Source: Branchiostoma floridae (taxonomy: Eukaryota; Chordata; Leptocardii; Amphioxiformes; Branchiostomatidae). Taken from it: a stretch of 64,000 bases of DNA. Shown one piece after another: positions 1 to 11,300 of this stretch (positions are counted from its first letter, which is position 1; every line of letters starts with the position of its first letter). The translations under genes were made by a program, and so were the position numbers. Where the stretch lies: assembly GCF_000003815.2 (NCBI RefSeq), contig NC_049981.1:5247992-5311991 (forward strand), written 5' to 3'. Under the pieces are notes generated by a model that saw nothing but the letters and a program-made list of their open reading frames with translations, did not search any database and was not told the DNA's origin.

Positions 1-859
1 CGCTTCTACTATTCTGTTTGTTGATGAAGTCATCTTTGTGTGGTAACAAAAAGATAAGCACTTCCCAATATTATATACGTATGCATGCGTATATACACAC
101 ATGCACAATGGAATCTCAAGGCAAAAAATAGTTTGGAATATGTATGTGCGTAAGTTGAAAAATAAGAAATAGTCGAAGCCCCTGGTCGAAATGATGGCGT
201 GGTTTAGCAATTGATTCCGTAAGGTCTGTGTAGCTAGTCGCGAAAAAAAGACTGCGTTAAACGTTACAGCCGTATTTATGCCATTAGATCATATTTTTGA
301 AAAAAAAGTCTTGAATTGTAATTGACAGTTGAATTTTGAATAATCTATCGAATTTTGTCATTATGTTTACCTTCACGCAAGGTAAACATATTGTTTTGCT
401 CTGTTTTCTTCTTCTTCTCTAAACGAATAAGGTCAACGACCTGGACCAGCTGTCACCATGGTTACCGGTAAAGTAGCAGGCACCCTTTGGTGTTCGGTTA
501 CATAATGTAGCAAATGTCTTAGCACAGAGCTGGAGGGGCTCATATAAGATAAAATAATAAAAATGTGTTGGAGTAAATATGAACATAACAGTAGTCAGTG
601 TTGGACTACAAGTTATGTGAAGGTAAGCATTATATATTTACTTTCTAGTAATATTTTTGGTTTCTATGATTTTCATGATTGATAATATGTTCTGATTTGT
701 ATGTTCCTAATCCCAGACTATTTTGTGAGTTAACCATATCTATGTGTACTGTCTGTAAACCTTATACAGGTAAAAGACTGCTACGGGATTGTCAATCAAC
801 GCCTAACACTAGTGTGATGTTGTAACAATTGGACCAAAGCCACACGTTTTAATTTCACA
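1..859. other. Sequence 3' of gene A, no gene seen
   Basis: AT-rich sequence with no convincing open frame on either strand. No repeat stood out by eye. Confidence 0.6.
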
Positions 860-863
860 AACG

Positions 864-869
864 TTTATT
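864..869 (-). terminator. Polyadenylation signal of gene A
   Basis: AATAAA on the minus strand, about 190 bp after the stop codon of gene A. It is the first such hexamer downstream. Confidence 0.6.
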
Positions 870-1059
870 ACTTCAACACCACACAACTAATTCCTGTCTA
901 AATCTACTGTGAATCTTTCTATCGCAGACTAATACGTATTTGAGACCTTCACACGCTGAATTATACCGATAACACATTGTTAGAAATTGTCCGAAAACTC
1001 AAATTACTAAAGCTACAAATCACTTCAATATGGCGTTGAGCTAGAAAATGGCGGCGAAG

Positions 1060-4000
1060 TTAGCCCTTCTTCCCATGACGCACTGCGACTGGCACGGCGA
1101 TCTGCTGAATCCGCACTGGTTGCTTGACAGCCACAGGTTGCAGTCGGACAGCCACGGGTTGCTTGACCTGTGCAACCAAAGCAAATGTCAATGATTAATG
1201 GTTCATTCAGTATCAAGTATCTACAACAGCCTCTCAGGCAACCACTTGTTGCATATTCTTGAAGATGTTAAATTTGAAAGTTTCTAGTTCTATAAGTGGG
1301 CTTATCAACAACATTGCTATTGCTCGTTGTACACTTTTGCTTAAAATCATCATTCGAGTATATATGGCCTCCTTCGGTCAATATTGAGCATGGTAAAATC
1401 CTAACTGACATCAGCCCTACAGCGTCGACTGTGGCTAAACGAGAATGACAGCTAGCCCTGTACGAAAATCGTCACTAATTATATTATGTATACCATGCAT
1501 ATTCATTCTGCCGTACCATAATCAAAATTCGTTTGGCAAGTAATAAAATGTTGAATTTGTTCCTTATAATGTCAAACAGAAAGATCAGCATCAAAATCAA
1601 TGTCAGAACATCCTCCTACGCACGGTCCCCAACGGCTAGCTGACTCAGCCTATGGGGCCCTGCTATCTCATGGCATACCAGCGGTTACTATGGTTGTCGC
1701 CACAAATCAGCTGTCAGCCAATCAGGGAATAGACATTTCTTGGGCTTTCTGTTTACGAAAGCCATCTCGCAAAGGCCGCTGGGAAGCTATCAGCCAATCA
1801 TGTTACGTCTTACATAGCACCATCCTCCAACGCCCGATCCCCAACGGCTGACTGCCCATATAAGGGTAAGCTCATTAATACTTATAAGCAGAGCGGCTAG
1901 GAACTAGTCTAAGTGCGTCAGATAGCAGAGGTGACCCAATGAGTTTGGACACAACTGTGGGTCCCTCTGCGCAGGAGAATGTGTCAGAATGTTTTTATAT
2001 TAATGCATATTATTCCAAACGAAACCAGAAGCCGCAGAGAAACGTCTGTTTTGCCTCACCTGCACTGGTTGCATGACCACCTGCTGCACCGGTTTCTGCA
2101 CCACCTGCATCACCTGCACGTAACGGATGGGCTGGCAGTCGAACGGGGTGCCCCGGGTGGCCATGCCGGTGTAGCCGGGCTTGCACTGGTCACAGCGGGC
2201 TCCGGCCGTGTTGTGCTGGCAGTCCTGAAAAATAATAGCGCACAAGTTAGAACAGAGGTCAACAGCTACAGGTCAGTCCTAGTCTTTGCTTTCACAGGGA
2301 GTCAATGTGTATAAAAGGCCTTTCATTAGTGATCCCATGCTAGGTATAGAACAATACTAGATCACAAAATGTATTATTTGTTATACTTACAGCGCAAACG
2401 CCCTGGGCAGCGCACTTGTTGGAGTGGCCATAGCAGAAGCAGGTGATCACAACTGGAAAAGAATGAAGATAGGTTTGCTTCCTCTGATACTGATAAGTAG
2501 TTCTGAGCCTTGTGAGAATTAGGCCACTCAGCTGCGGTAGATTACACCCAATTCACGCTCCAGACTGTTCCATACAATAATCTATTGTACTGTGTAATCG
2601 GACAAGTAGTAGAAATTATTTCATACATTTATGAAAGACATCCGGATTAATTACGAGCCAATCTCTACAACTACATGAAAACGGACATTTACTTCCGGAC
2701 GTTCCGAGTGACATCCGTCACTCTTGTTTAGTGTCACTTGAATGAACTGGCAGAACAAGTCAACGCTTTGACATGTTCAAGCGTTTTTCCAATAAGATGT
2801 ACTTGTAATATCGACTTGTTATATCAATTCATTCTATTGACGCTGAAGAAGAGTGATGGATGTTACTCGAAGCGAAGTTTTATCCAGTTTTAGGGATTGA
2901 AGTTGTCTTAAAGCATCTTTTGCAACGGTGAGTCATTCACAAATAGAGAGGCCATTTAAATCAGAGCCCACCAACCTTCCCTCAACCGAGATGGGGGCCG
3001 ATACCAACTACCAAGCTCCTTTGACCCTTTGCTAACGTCACTTTTCCGGTCCGGATGTGTGATATAGGCTTTGGGTCATTTCGACTTGATAACAATCAGA
3101 GGACTGATCGAAAGCCTGTTGGTAATCGCTTTATTCTGTGTACGAATATATTAGGTCTTATAATTGTAGCATAATCTTACTTTGCTGCGGCTTCTGCACG
3201 ACGACATAACGCTGAGGCTTGTGCACGACCATCTGCGGCTGGAGCACCATCATGGGCGGCTGGGGAGCTGCTTCCACCGGCGCAGGCTCCGGCTCCTCCT
3301 CCTCCTCTTCCTCGGCCTCTTCTTCAGCTGGTACCTCCTCAGCTGCATCTTCTTCTTCTTCTTCTGCGGCATCCTCCTCTTCAGGAGCTTCTTCCTCAGC
3401 AGCCTCCTCCTCTTCTTCTTCGGCTATCTCTGGCTGCTGCTGAACGGGCACCATCTGCTTGCCGTTGCCGTAGGTCATGAACACCTGAGGGGCCTGTTGG
3501 CCGGGAAGGGCCACGACCTGCTTGACATGCTGTACCTGCTGTTGGACGACCTTGACCGGTTGAACGACCACCCGCTGGGCTTGTTGCTTCTTCTGGGCAT
3601 AAGCCTGGGCTGCCCAGACTGAAAACGTGAAAGTGTAATTTAGAATCCGTAAATAGCTTCATCAGGTTGGCAAATATTCATATAATATGTCATCGACAGA
3701 GAGGAAAACAGAAGAACACGCTGGATTAAGAAGGCAGTTTTGATAAGAAAACTAGCTCCAGTCATGAACAGAGACGAGGGGCGTGTGTGTGTGTGTGGGG
3801 GGGGGGGGGGTACAAGCTGAGCCACGTTTGGGACGGCATTCTTGCTGCTGAAGCGCCACCTACATCGGCTATAAGTAGCAGCAAGAAGTAGTTACCAGTC
3901 ATTCTACCCTGATGGTGTCTGATAGACATCGAAACGTTGGAAGTAGGTACTCCCTGGTTGTGCGTAAAGAACTTAACTATATGTATAATGTATAATGTTA

Positions 4001-7000
4001 CTGTGTACATTGTAATATGTAACGTTAATACCAACACAGTTTGAACAACTGTTCTAAGAATCAATTGCTATCATTGCGTTTGTCTGTCTTCCTATTCTAC
4101 TTGCTAGATGTGCTTCTCAGAAAATAGAATGTACTGATTTTCCATTCGCAAGGCAATTCATCAATAGCATAACACCGTACACATCTACAAAGCTCAACTA
4201 CGTACTCAACAACAAACTTCCACGCTACATGCTTGTCTACTGCCGAGACCAAAGCACATGAACAACCAGGCAAAGCACAAGCAATGAACTTGCTGTCCCA
4301 AAATCCCAGCGAGAAACCTTCAGAAGAGCCATCGCCTACCGTGGACCCACCATCTGGAACAGTCTACCACCAGACATACACACAGCCAAAACTCTGGCTT
4401 CCTTCAATAGACTCTTAGAGTAACGGAAATGGCCAAAATGAACGAACTATAGTCATGTAGCAGCTCTTACTATTATGTATTTTGCACTTTGTATGTAAAA
4501 TTGTGTATATAAGACTCATTAGGACTTTAAATGATGTAATCTGTATATACTTTGTCTGACCCTTGCCTCTTTCCTCAATGAAAAGCGGCCTGCAGGCCGA
4601 TTTGATCTTTCTTGAATAAAACATAAACAATAAAGCTTATATTTCTTATTCTAGATGTATCCTCTCTTTTTTATGTGTGCCTACCTGGCTGTAACGTGAA
4701 TACAATACATGAATCCAGTCAAATAGCGGCAATGTAAAAACAGTAACAATTAGTCCTATTGTTTCTTGTACCACCTAAAAGGTTCAGTTTGACCGACACA
4801 CCCCACAACAAAGCATGGCCATTACATCGCCTGCTTACAATGATTCATTGTCCTCGTAGAATGTAAAGAATGTCTCAGTTGCCCTTGAGCTCTTAACTAA
4901 GGAAGCATCCAGATACCTATTAACCAAGAACAGACTAGCCACTATTTAAAACCAGCTGTGTATTTTCTACTTTCACATCGGTACTAATTGCTTCCTTTTT
5001 CGAGTAAGGCTCTGTTAGCTACCATTTGGACTCTAACTAACAGATGGATGTTTTAAGTCTCTAAGGTCTGCTCATTATAAAGGGGTTATTAGTGTGATAC
5101 TATTTACCTCATTCTGTGGAAAGATTTGTTCAAAATGTTGAATGAAGGATGTTCATCCGTGAAATTGCTAAACATAATTATCCTGCCTCTTTTTTCCCTC
5201 TTGCTCTATTGTCCCGACATCGCTAACCCTAACCTTCACTTCAAATATTTTGCCCTTTCCTTTTGACTGTACCTGTAACAGTATCATTAAAGTCGGTGTA
5301 ACCGCCCTTCAGTGTAGTATACCAGTTTCTGTATTTGCATTTGTATTAGTCTCCAAGCAGACCCTACGGTGCCATAAGATAGTATGGCCAAGGAGTATAG
5401 CCGAGGGAGTCAAACGGGCACAGGAGCCGGCTATACTCCTTGGCCAGCTTTGATACTATCTTATGGCACCGTAGGGTCTGGTTGGAGACTACATTTTTAT
5501 AGCCTTTCGGTGTAATACACTAGCTTCTATATCTATAAAACCGGTATAACCGCCCTTCCATTCCCTTTGTAGAGCAAGAACTGTGCAGGTACACTGCGTA
5601 GCGACATCTGGTTGTATTACACTGTGCCGACTCTCTACAAGTAACGTTAAGTATATTTTACAGCAAAACAGCTGTGTGCATCGGTTTATTTACCTTTCTA
5701 ATCAGCATAGTCAGGGGCAACAAACACGGCGTACTTATGCATAATAAGATCAGCAAAAAATTAACGCCATCTTAGGGCGGGTACCATCTTAGGGCACCTC
5801 TCGTTATATAATACTTAGAATAGTCTGGATTTCTGTCTGTACTTACACTGTCCACAGTTCTGCTCATCCGATTGGTCGGCGCAATCGTAGATGCCGTTGC
5901 AGCGGGCAGAGTTGGCCACACAGCCGTACCCATTGGAGCAGGCGATGTTTGGATACTGGCACACCTGCACAACAGCGACCGCCTGCACCTGATGGCCCTT
6001 ACTGGTTGGCTTGCCTTGCGGTAACAGATACACACAGAACTGTTGGTTAAACAGTGGCTCCTTCTTTGCCATTTACAAGGATAAGAGGCTTTGTGGTAAG
6101 GATTACGGTCTTTTAGACTGGGCACTTGGGATACACAGACGGTGGAAACGCGATATCCAGACAGATGGTGATTTTTCGTTGGCCTTTTTCTTTTAGGCTT
6201 CTTCGCTGAAAAGCGCTGTAGATTGTGGCCGAATTGGTATTGGTTGTCAGAGATGTTAGCCTATTTAGAAGTTATCATTTCTTTGTATTCCATAGCCGGC
6301 TAGCTTCTATTGCAAACTACTAGTAATCATTCGACTGAATTGGCCATTTTTAGCAAGTAATGGCTTCTGGTAGAGACAACGTTTGTGCACAAAAACTCTC
6401 AATGTTAGGCCACTGAGTTGATGACATTGCATTCATTTCAAACTTTGACTTTAATGAACGGCTATCGCAGAAGAGCCCAATAACGTTTCCAAGGAAAATG
6501 AGGGGGACCAACAGACGTATTCAGAGTTGGTAAGCCTTTCTCTTGCGTTTAAAAAGTTCTCTGCGTTATGCTAGGGTCACAAAAACTAAACACTACAATT
6601 ATACTCATCACTATTTTTACGTTCCGTCTTCTTTTTTTAAATCTTTTATATGTTACTTCTTGTTCACGAAAGCTACCTGATCGGGCCCACTTTTGAAATG
6701 TGACAGTAGCATGACGCATCGCTATGATGGTCATTCTAAAATAGTTATGTCAATTATACCTCCTTTCCACTAGGACGGCGCTCTCGCGGTGCTCTCTCTC
6801 ACGGCGCTCTCTCTAAAATTTGACATATCCCTCAACGAATTGTACAGCTAAAGAAACGAATCTCTTTACACTTTCTGTGTTTTGTTGTCTTCTCAGTCAC
6901 ACTTTTACGTTTTGTATGATATACCCAGTGTGAAATCAAAGGTTACACATATCCTATTTAGGTCGCAGTGAGAGCGTAGCGCAATCGCCATCTAGTGGAA

Positions 7001-7104
7001 AGAGGACTTTAGAAAGCCCAATAAGAATGGACCCTACCTTCGCATCCATCAAAGCTCACTGTTGCAGCCAATGCAACAACAAGGAGTAAGACTTTGCCAT
7101 CCAT
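1060..7104 (-). CDS. Gene A: secreted LDLa / Glu-rich / laminin-EGF protein (6 exons, 335 aa)
   Basis: Exons, in coding order: 7104-7038, 6014-5847, 3618-3181, 2452-2391, 2224-2060, 1167-1060 (stop TAA). Intron phases are 1,1,1,0,0, all with GT/AG ends, and the reading frame is open throughout. The ATG at 7104 starts a typical signal peptide (MDGKVLLLVVALAATVSFDG). LDLa spans about residues 41-76, with six cysteines and the acidic Ca-binding end DQSDEQNC. A Val/Gln/Lys-rich linker follows, then a tract of about 45 residues that is mostly Glu/Ala (around 145-190), then more Val/Gln. One laminin-type EGF with eight cysteines lies at about 229-275 (CFC...DC.HNT.G). The tail repeats VKQPV-like units and ends HGKKG. 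No transmembrane segment is seen, so it is probably secreted. The role is unknown; an extracellular matrix or mucus component is inference. It is the 3'-most of four tandem paralogues. Confidence 0.85.
1598..1975. repeat. Dispersed repeat (copy 1) in the last intron of gene A
   Basis: This segment begins CATCCTCCTACGCACGGTCC, has an inverted partial echo near 1830-1850, and is related to 59228-59540 in this window. The 83-codon plus-strand frame at 1600-1851 lies wholly inside it and is not a gene. Confidence 0.65.
3786..3811. repeat. (GT)n microsatellite followed by a G run
   Basis: GTGTGTGTGTGTG runs into twelve consecutive G. Intronic (gene A intron 2). Confidence 0.9.
3885..3975. mobile_element. 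Relic of a foldback element (half copy)
   Basis: Contains a GACATCGAAACGT core and a tail reading CTGGTTGTGCGTAAAG. Both resemble the right half of the complete foldback element at 49749-49886. Confidence 0.45.
4144..4423 (+). pseudogene. Non-LTR retrotransposon, 3' end of reverse-transcriptase ORF (degenerate)
   Basis: The plus-strand frame ending at the TAA at 4421-4423 reads ...LNNKLPRY..., then one in-frame TGA (about 4258), then a tail with ELAVPK, RAIAYRGPTIWNSLPPDI and ASFNRLLE. The order 'VP.....R.....G...WN.LP..I' followed by '..F...L' is the classic C-terminus of CR1/L2/Jockey-type reverse-transcriptase ORFs. Sequence to about 4650 looks like its 3' UTR. It is a truncated, dead copy in intron 2 of gene A, antisense to the gene. 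Confidence 0.75.
5348..5490. mobile_element. Foldback MITE, family 'TCTCCAAGCAGA' (copy 1)
   Basis: A near-perfect palindrome: the left end AGTCTCCAAGCAGACCCTAC is matched in reverse complement by the right end at 5471-5490. The arms are about 55-65 bp around a short loop. Related copies lie at 20668-20839 and 39568-39703, with a fragment near 32365. Confidence 0.8.
6015..7037. other. Intron 1 of gene A
   Basis: AT-rich. It contains the MITE at 6759-7009 and otherwise nothing recognisable. Confidence 0.6.
6759..7009. mobile_element. PIF/Harbinger-like MITE, family 'CCCCCTTTCCACTAG' (copy 1)
   Basis: Terminal inverted repeats CCTCCTTTCCACTAG / CTAGTGGAAAGAGG, with subterminal GCGCTCTCTCT blocks and a shared core (TATACCCAGTGTGAAATC). 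Related copies lie at 16208-16424, 38460-38700 and 51501-51734. It ends only 28 bp from the exon 1 donor of gene A. Confidence 0.75.
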
Positions 7105-7215
7105 GTTGTAGAAGCTCAAAGTCCTTCCGATGACCAGACACAACGTCGAAGGAGACCAGCCGACTTGAAGCCCACAGCGACGGGTAAAACACGATCTTAG
7201 GTTCTTCACCGGCAC

Positions 7216-7251
7216 TTTATATCGTCTGTGTGTGGCATTTTTGCGCATGCG
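7216..7251 (-). promoter_or_regulatory. Core promoter of gene A: TGCGCATGCG plus TATA box
   Basis: The palindromic TGCGCATGCG (7242-7251) matches the NRF1-type consensus. On the minus strand a TATAAA box (7221-7216) follows about 20 bp downstream of it, roughly 112 bp before the start codon. The same pair recurs in front of genes B and D. Confidence 0.6.
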
Positions 7252-7751
7252 TACATGCGATGGAATCCGCTAAGCTCTTTGTTGCCTCACAAAGACAACT
7301 TTAGGCAGAGAAAGACCAGTGGAAGGGTGTAAACGAAAAGGTGACGCGTGTCTGACACAAGGTCATCAAGGTCACGTCGGCTAGCCACAAGACAAAACAG
7401 ATCTACTTCGAATCGCAGACGTGTAAACTTTACGGTCTGAAGACTTTGCGTCCGTCTGCATTTGAACCGACTGTGCTAACATAATTCGTCACAAGAATAT
7501 TCTCACGAGCAACCAATATCACATGAGTTGGGATTGCAATGATTTATTAACAAAGTGTTTTAAGTTATTCTTGCATCACCTGGTATTTCTTTGGGTTACC
7601 GCTCTCTTTGTGTTGTGTTTTCAATCAAACTAAACATTATACGGGCCGAAGACAGGTATGTGAGTGTTTAAAAGGGGGATATATCGCATAACACATTGAG
7701 GAAGGAACACACAGAGAAAGAGCAAAACCATCAACATTGCTTTAAGCAACG
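7252..7751. other. Spacer between genes A and B
   Basis: About 500 bp between the promoter of A and the 3' end of B. No coding signal or repeat was recognised. Confidence 0.55.
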
Positions 7752-7757
7752 TTTATT
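7752..7757 (-). terminator. Polyadenylation signal of gene B
   Basis: AATAAA on the minus strand, about 545 bp after the stop codon of gene B. The local context (TAATAAACGT) resembles that of the gene A signal. Confidence 0.55.
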
Positions 7758-8302
7758 AGTTCAATGGCACATGTTGAATTCTGTGTGAAGTAGACATACA
7801 AAATGCATTTTCTGTCGCTTTAAACATTCTAACTGCTGAACAAGTTGGTATCACATATTTTTTCAAAAGCGACTGTTTAAATAACAATGTTACAGTAACA
7901 GAAAATAATCGCACATTGTAGATTAGTGTTTGATAACAGTGACACAAATTGTGGTTGATTTCACCCTGTTGCCACGCTAGCCTGATATTAATAGCACCGA
8001 AGTTATGAGTGGTACACTCTGAATAATATTTGATTAGCACCTGTTTATGATGTAATATGTTACGAAAAAGCAACATCATTTTATTAACATTGGATGCATT
8101 GGATGCACCTCTATATTGATATACATTATGGAATGTTATGAAGAAAGTAACTTTTATTTCCAAGTTAGGAACTTCCTGATTTTTTTTGAACGCAAAAAAG
8201 GCACGGCTATGCGATATACACGTAAAACAAACAAACAAACAATGCGATCAAAGCCTTTCGGTCAGACTGTCACAGCATCGGATGTACATAGGAATGTACA
8301 TT

Positions 8303-11300
8303 CTACTCGGGCTGCTTGAAAGCAGGTGCTGCGTAGGCTGCAGGTGCAACGTATGCAGCTGCCTGCTTGACGTGCACAGGTGCTGCGTAGGCTTCAGGTG
8401 CAGCCTGTTTCACGTGCATGGGAGCTGCCTGCACGTAGGCCGCGGCTTGCTTCACGTGCAGGGGCGCCTCAACAGCGGCAGCTTGCGGTTGGTAGTAGTA
8501 CTGCACGGCAGGCTGGCAGTCGTAGGCGGTGCCTCGGGTGGCCATGCCGGTGTAGCCGGGCCGGCAGTACTGGCACATGTTGCCGATGGTGTTGTGCTGG
8601 CAGTTCTGTTTAACGAACACAAAAAATAATCATAACCATATGATATGCAATGGAAAATCCAATTGCTAACTGTATGGTATTCAAAGATGGCAAAAGTTAC
8701 CCGCCTGGACACACCATATAATGAACAAAGGCCTTCGATCAGAAACAGCTACTATACATTTGTTAATTGCTCAGATATTGAATATTAGTCAGTTGTAAAC
8801 GAAACGCTTTTCATTCAAACGAAAGGCTTTTCATAAGTAATATATTTTCCGTTGTTATAATATTAATACCGCTACTGTACATTATGAGCATTATGTTAGC
8901 ATTATCGTTTTATTTATATCAGCTCTGTTATATACTCATAATGACCATTCCAGTACCCTTATGCATGTTATTGGCTGTATTTTTTTAGTCGTGCCGCTAA
9001 CATAAGATTGATCACTGTGTATGTATTTCGTATTTTGTGTTTAATAAAAAAGACCTCCTGTCACAATTAAGAAAACTTATGCTAGCGTAGTGTGGCAAGA
9101 TATTTCAGCTTGATTATTACTACATTCCAAAATATGCAATGAACAGTACTAGCAGCAATCTATTACATTTAAATAAACACAGTATCCTTCAGGAGTACGC
9201 TGCATAGTCTATTTATCACATTCGATTCCAATACAGACCGGAATTTTGTTTTTAATTCCATGGGCGGGGCTTCATAATTTCCAAATGGCGTACAACCCAA
9301 ACCCCCCTCCTCAACGACTGAAGGTCAAGGGACTATGTAGGTAGGTAGGTAGGTCTCCAATTTTGCAGTGACTGATGTTTTTATAAAATCTTAATTGCTC
9401 CTGTAATTTTTGATATTGTTAAGACTTGATAAGGTATGATGCCACTGGTGTGGTTTTATTGGCTAAAGCCGTCTAAATATGGAATTCCGAAAGTATAAAA
9501 AAATGATGTTTTATATTCTATATTCTATATAAGTATTTTATATCAAGTCAATCATTGGTACAGTCATATAACGCTGGTACGGATGGGTGGGTGGGGGTAC
9601 TCACCGCGCACACTCCCTGGGCAGCGCACTGGTAGGAGTGCCCGTAGCAGTAGCAGGTCGGGGCTGGGGAAAGACAAACAAAACAATATAATGTCATGTA
9701 TGTTATCCAATTTCTTTTGAGAATTAAGAAAACAAAAAGAAAGAAAGAAAAGGGAACAGCATACAAAAATGAAAAAGAAACTTGTAAGGTGTTGTATTAA
9801 TCAGTAATATGCGTAACATGTTTGTTATGTCAATGAAGGTTAGACAGCCAGGTAATAAGATGCGCCAAATAGCACTTAAGGCCCCCTCTCACTAGACTCG
9901 CGTCACGCTTGTGTCGCTGCGGGGTTCACTCACTGTGTCACTGTTGTGTTATTTTCGCCGATTTTCTGTTGCGCTCACACTTACTTGCGTCCCTGTTGCG
10001 TTTCTAGACTAAATGAGCGTTGTCAATGTATGAATATCACTGTAAAATGATGAAAATGCCTCAAAATGAGATTTATAATGAAATAATTTCCCTTCATAAT
10101 ATGTTACTTATGTTATATGATAACCTTGAAAGACGTTTAGACCAGTAAAAGAAGTGACCCAAATGAACGAACCATATACCAGAATAGAGTCCATCGCTTA
10201 TGTGTTTTGCAACAAGTATGTGTAATGGTGTGTGTTTATAGGTTTATTGAACAATTTTCAAATTTCACAAATAAAAAACCTTGATATTTCCTACGTTTTA
10301 ATAGGAAATAGACAAAATATAACCTTGACACTGTTGAAGGCATGTTGGCGTCACTGTTGTGTCACTGTTGTGTTACTCTCGGGTCACTGTTATAACTGAA
10401 TCAAAAACCGCTGTAAAATGATATCTAAAATGTATCCAAAATAGCTTTCAATAATAAAAGGATGTTTACTTTTGATACTTGGTGCCAAATAAACAAAATA
10501 TAACCTTGATACTGTTGAAGACATGTTGGCGTCACTATTGTGTCACTGTTGTGTTACTCTTGGGTCACTGTTGTGTCACTCTTGGGTCACTGTTGGGGCA
10601 TCTTGCCACTTGCGTTATTTTTCAACTTCCAAAAAAAACAAACGTCGCGCCTGCTTGTGTCACCTCTAGGTTCGCTCGCGTCACCTATAGGTGCCGCGGG
10701 GTCACGTCTGTGTTGTCGAACCCCGAAGCGACGCAAGCGTGACGCGAGTCTAGTGAGAGGGGGCCTTTACTCAAGCAACTGGATATTTTGGAAACGGTCA
10801 GACATTTCAGATATCATCAGTTATCTTTCGTCTGTGACACTGAAGATATCGTGTTGAAGAGCAGGCCGGTGTTATATCCTAACTATGATTAGTTATGTCC
10901 AAAAGTTGAGGACAATGTTTTAGTAGTTCGATGTCAAACGAGGATTAGACAAAGTCGATGCAAATGTGTTAATTAGCTCCTGTTGATTGAATTTTGTTAC
11001 GTTTGTTTTAACTTCAACTGAGTGCATGAATTTTGCTTGTGGTTTTCACAATAATTTTGGCGATATGTTTCCCCTGGTGACATAGATAAACAAGCAAACA
11101 AACAAACAAGAAACAAAACTGAGAATTTCAAAGAGAAAAAGAAAAAAAAAAGAGAAGAAAGAAAATGAAAGAAACAAGGACAGGCAAACTGGTCAGTAGT
11201 AAGTCTAATTCGTGAATCAAAATCTATAACAGCGTGAGAAAATTACAGGAAATAATATCTTATTTTTGATTTTGTTTATCATATAGGTAAAAAGGATAGG

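Larger units (their letters stand above)
3619..5846. other. Intron 2 of gene A
   Basis: Apart from the retroelement remnant, the microsatellite, the foldback relic and the foldback MITE listed separately, I see nothing in it. Confidence 0.6.

Noticed and set aside
1600-1851. 83-codon plus-strand frame
   Set aside because: Lies entirely in a dispersed repeat that also occurs at 59.2 kb.
3182-3622. Long plus-strand frame (146 codons, Leu/Phe-rich)
   Set aside because: It is antisense to the Glu-rich exon of gene A; GAG/GAA codons read backwards give CTC/TTC. The minus-strand exon has proper splice sites.
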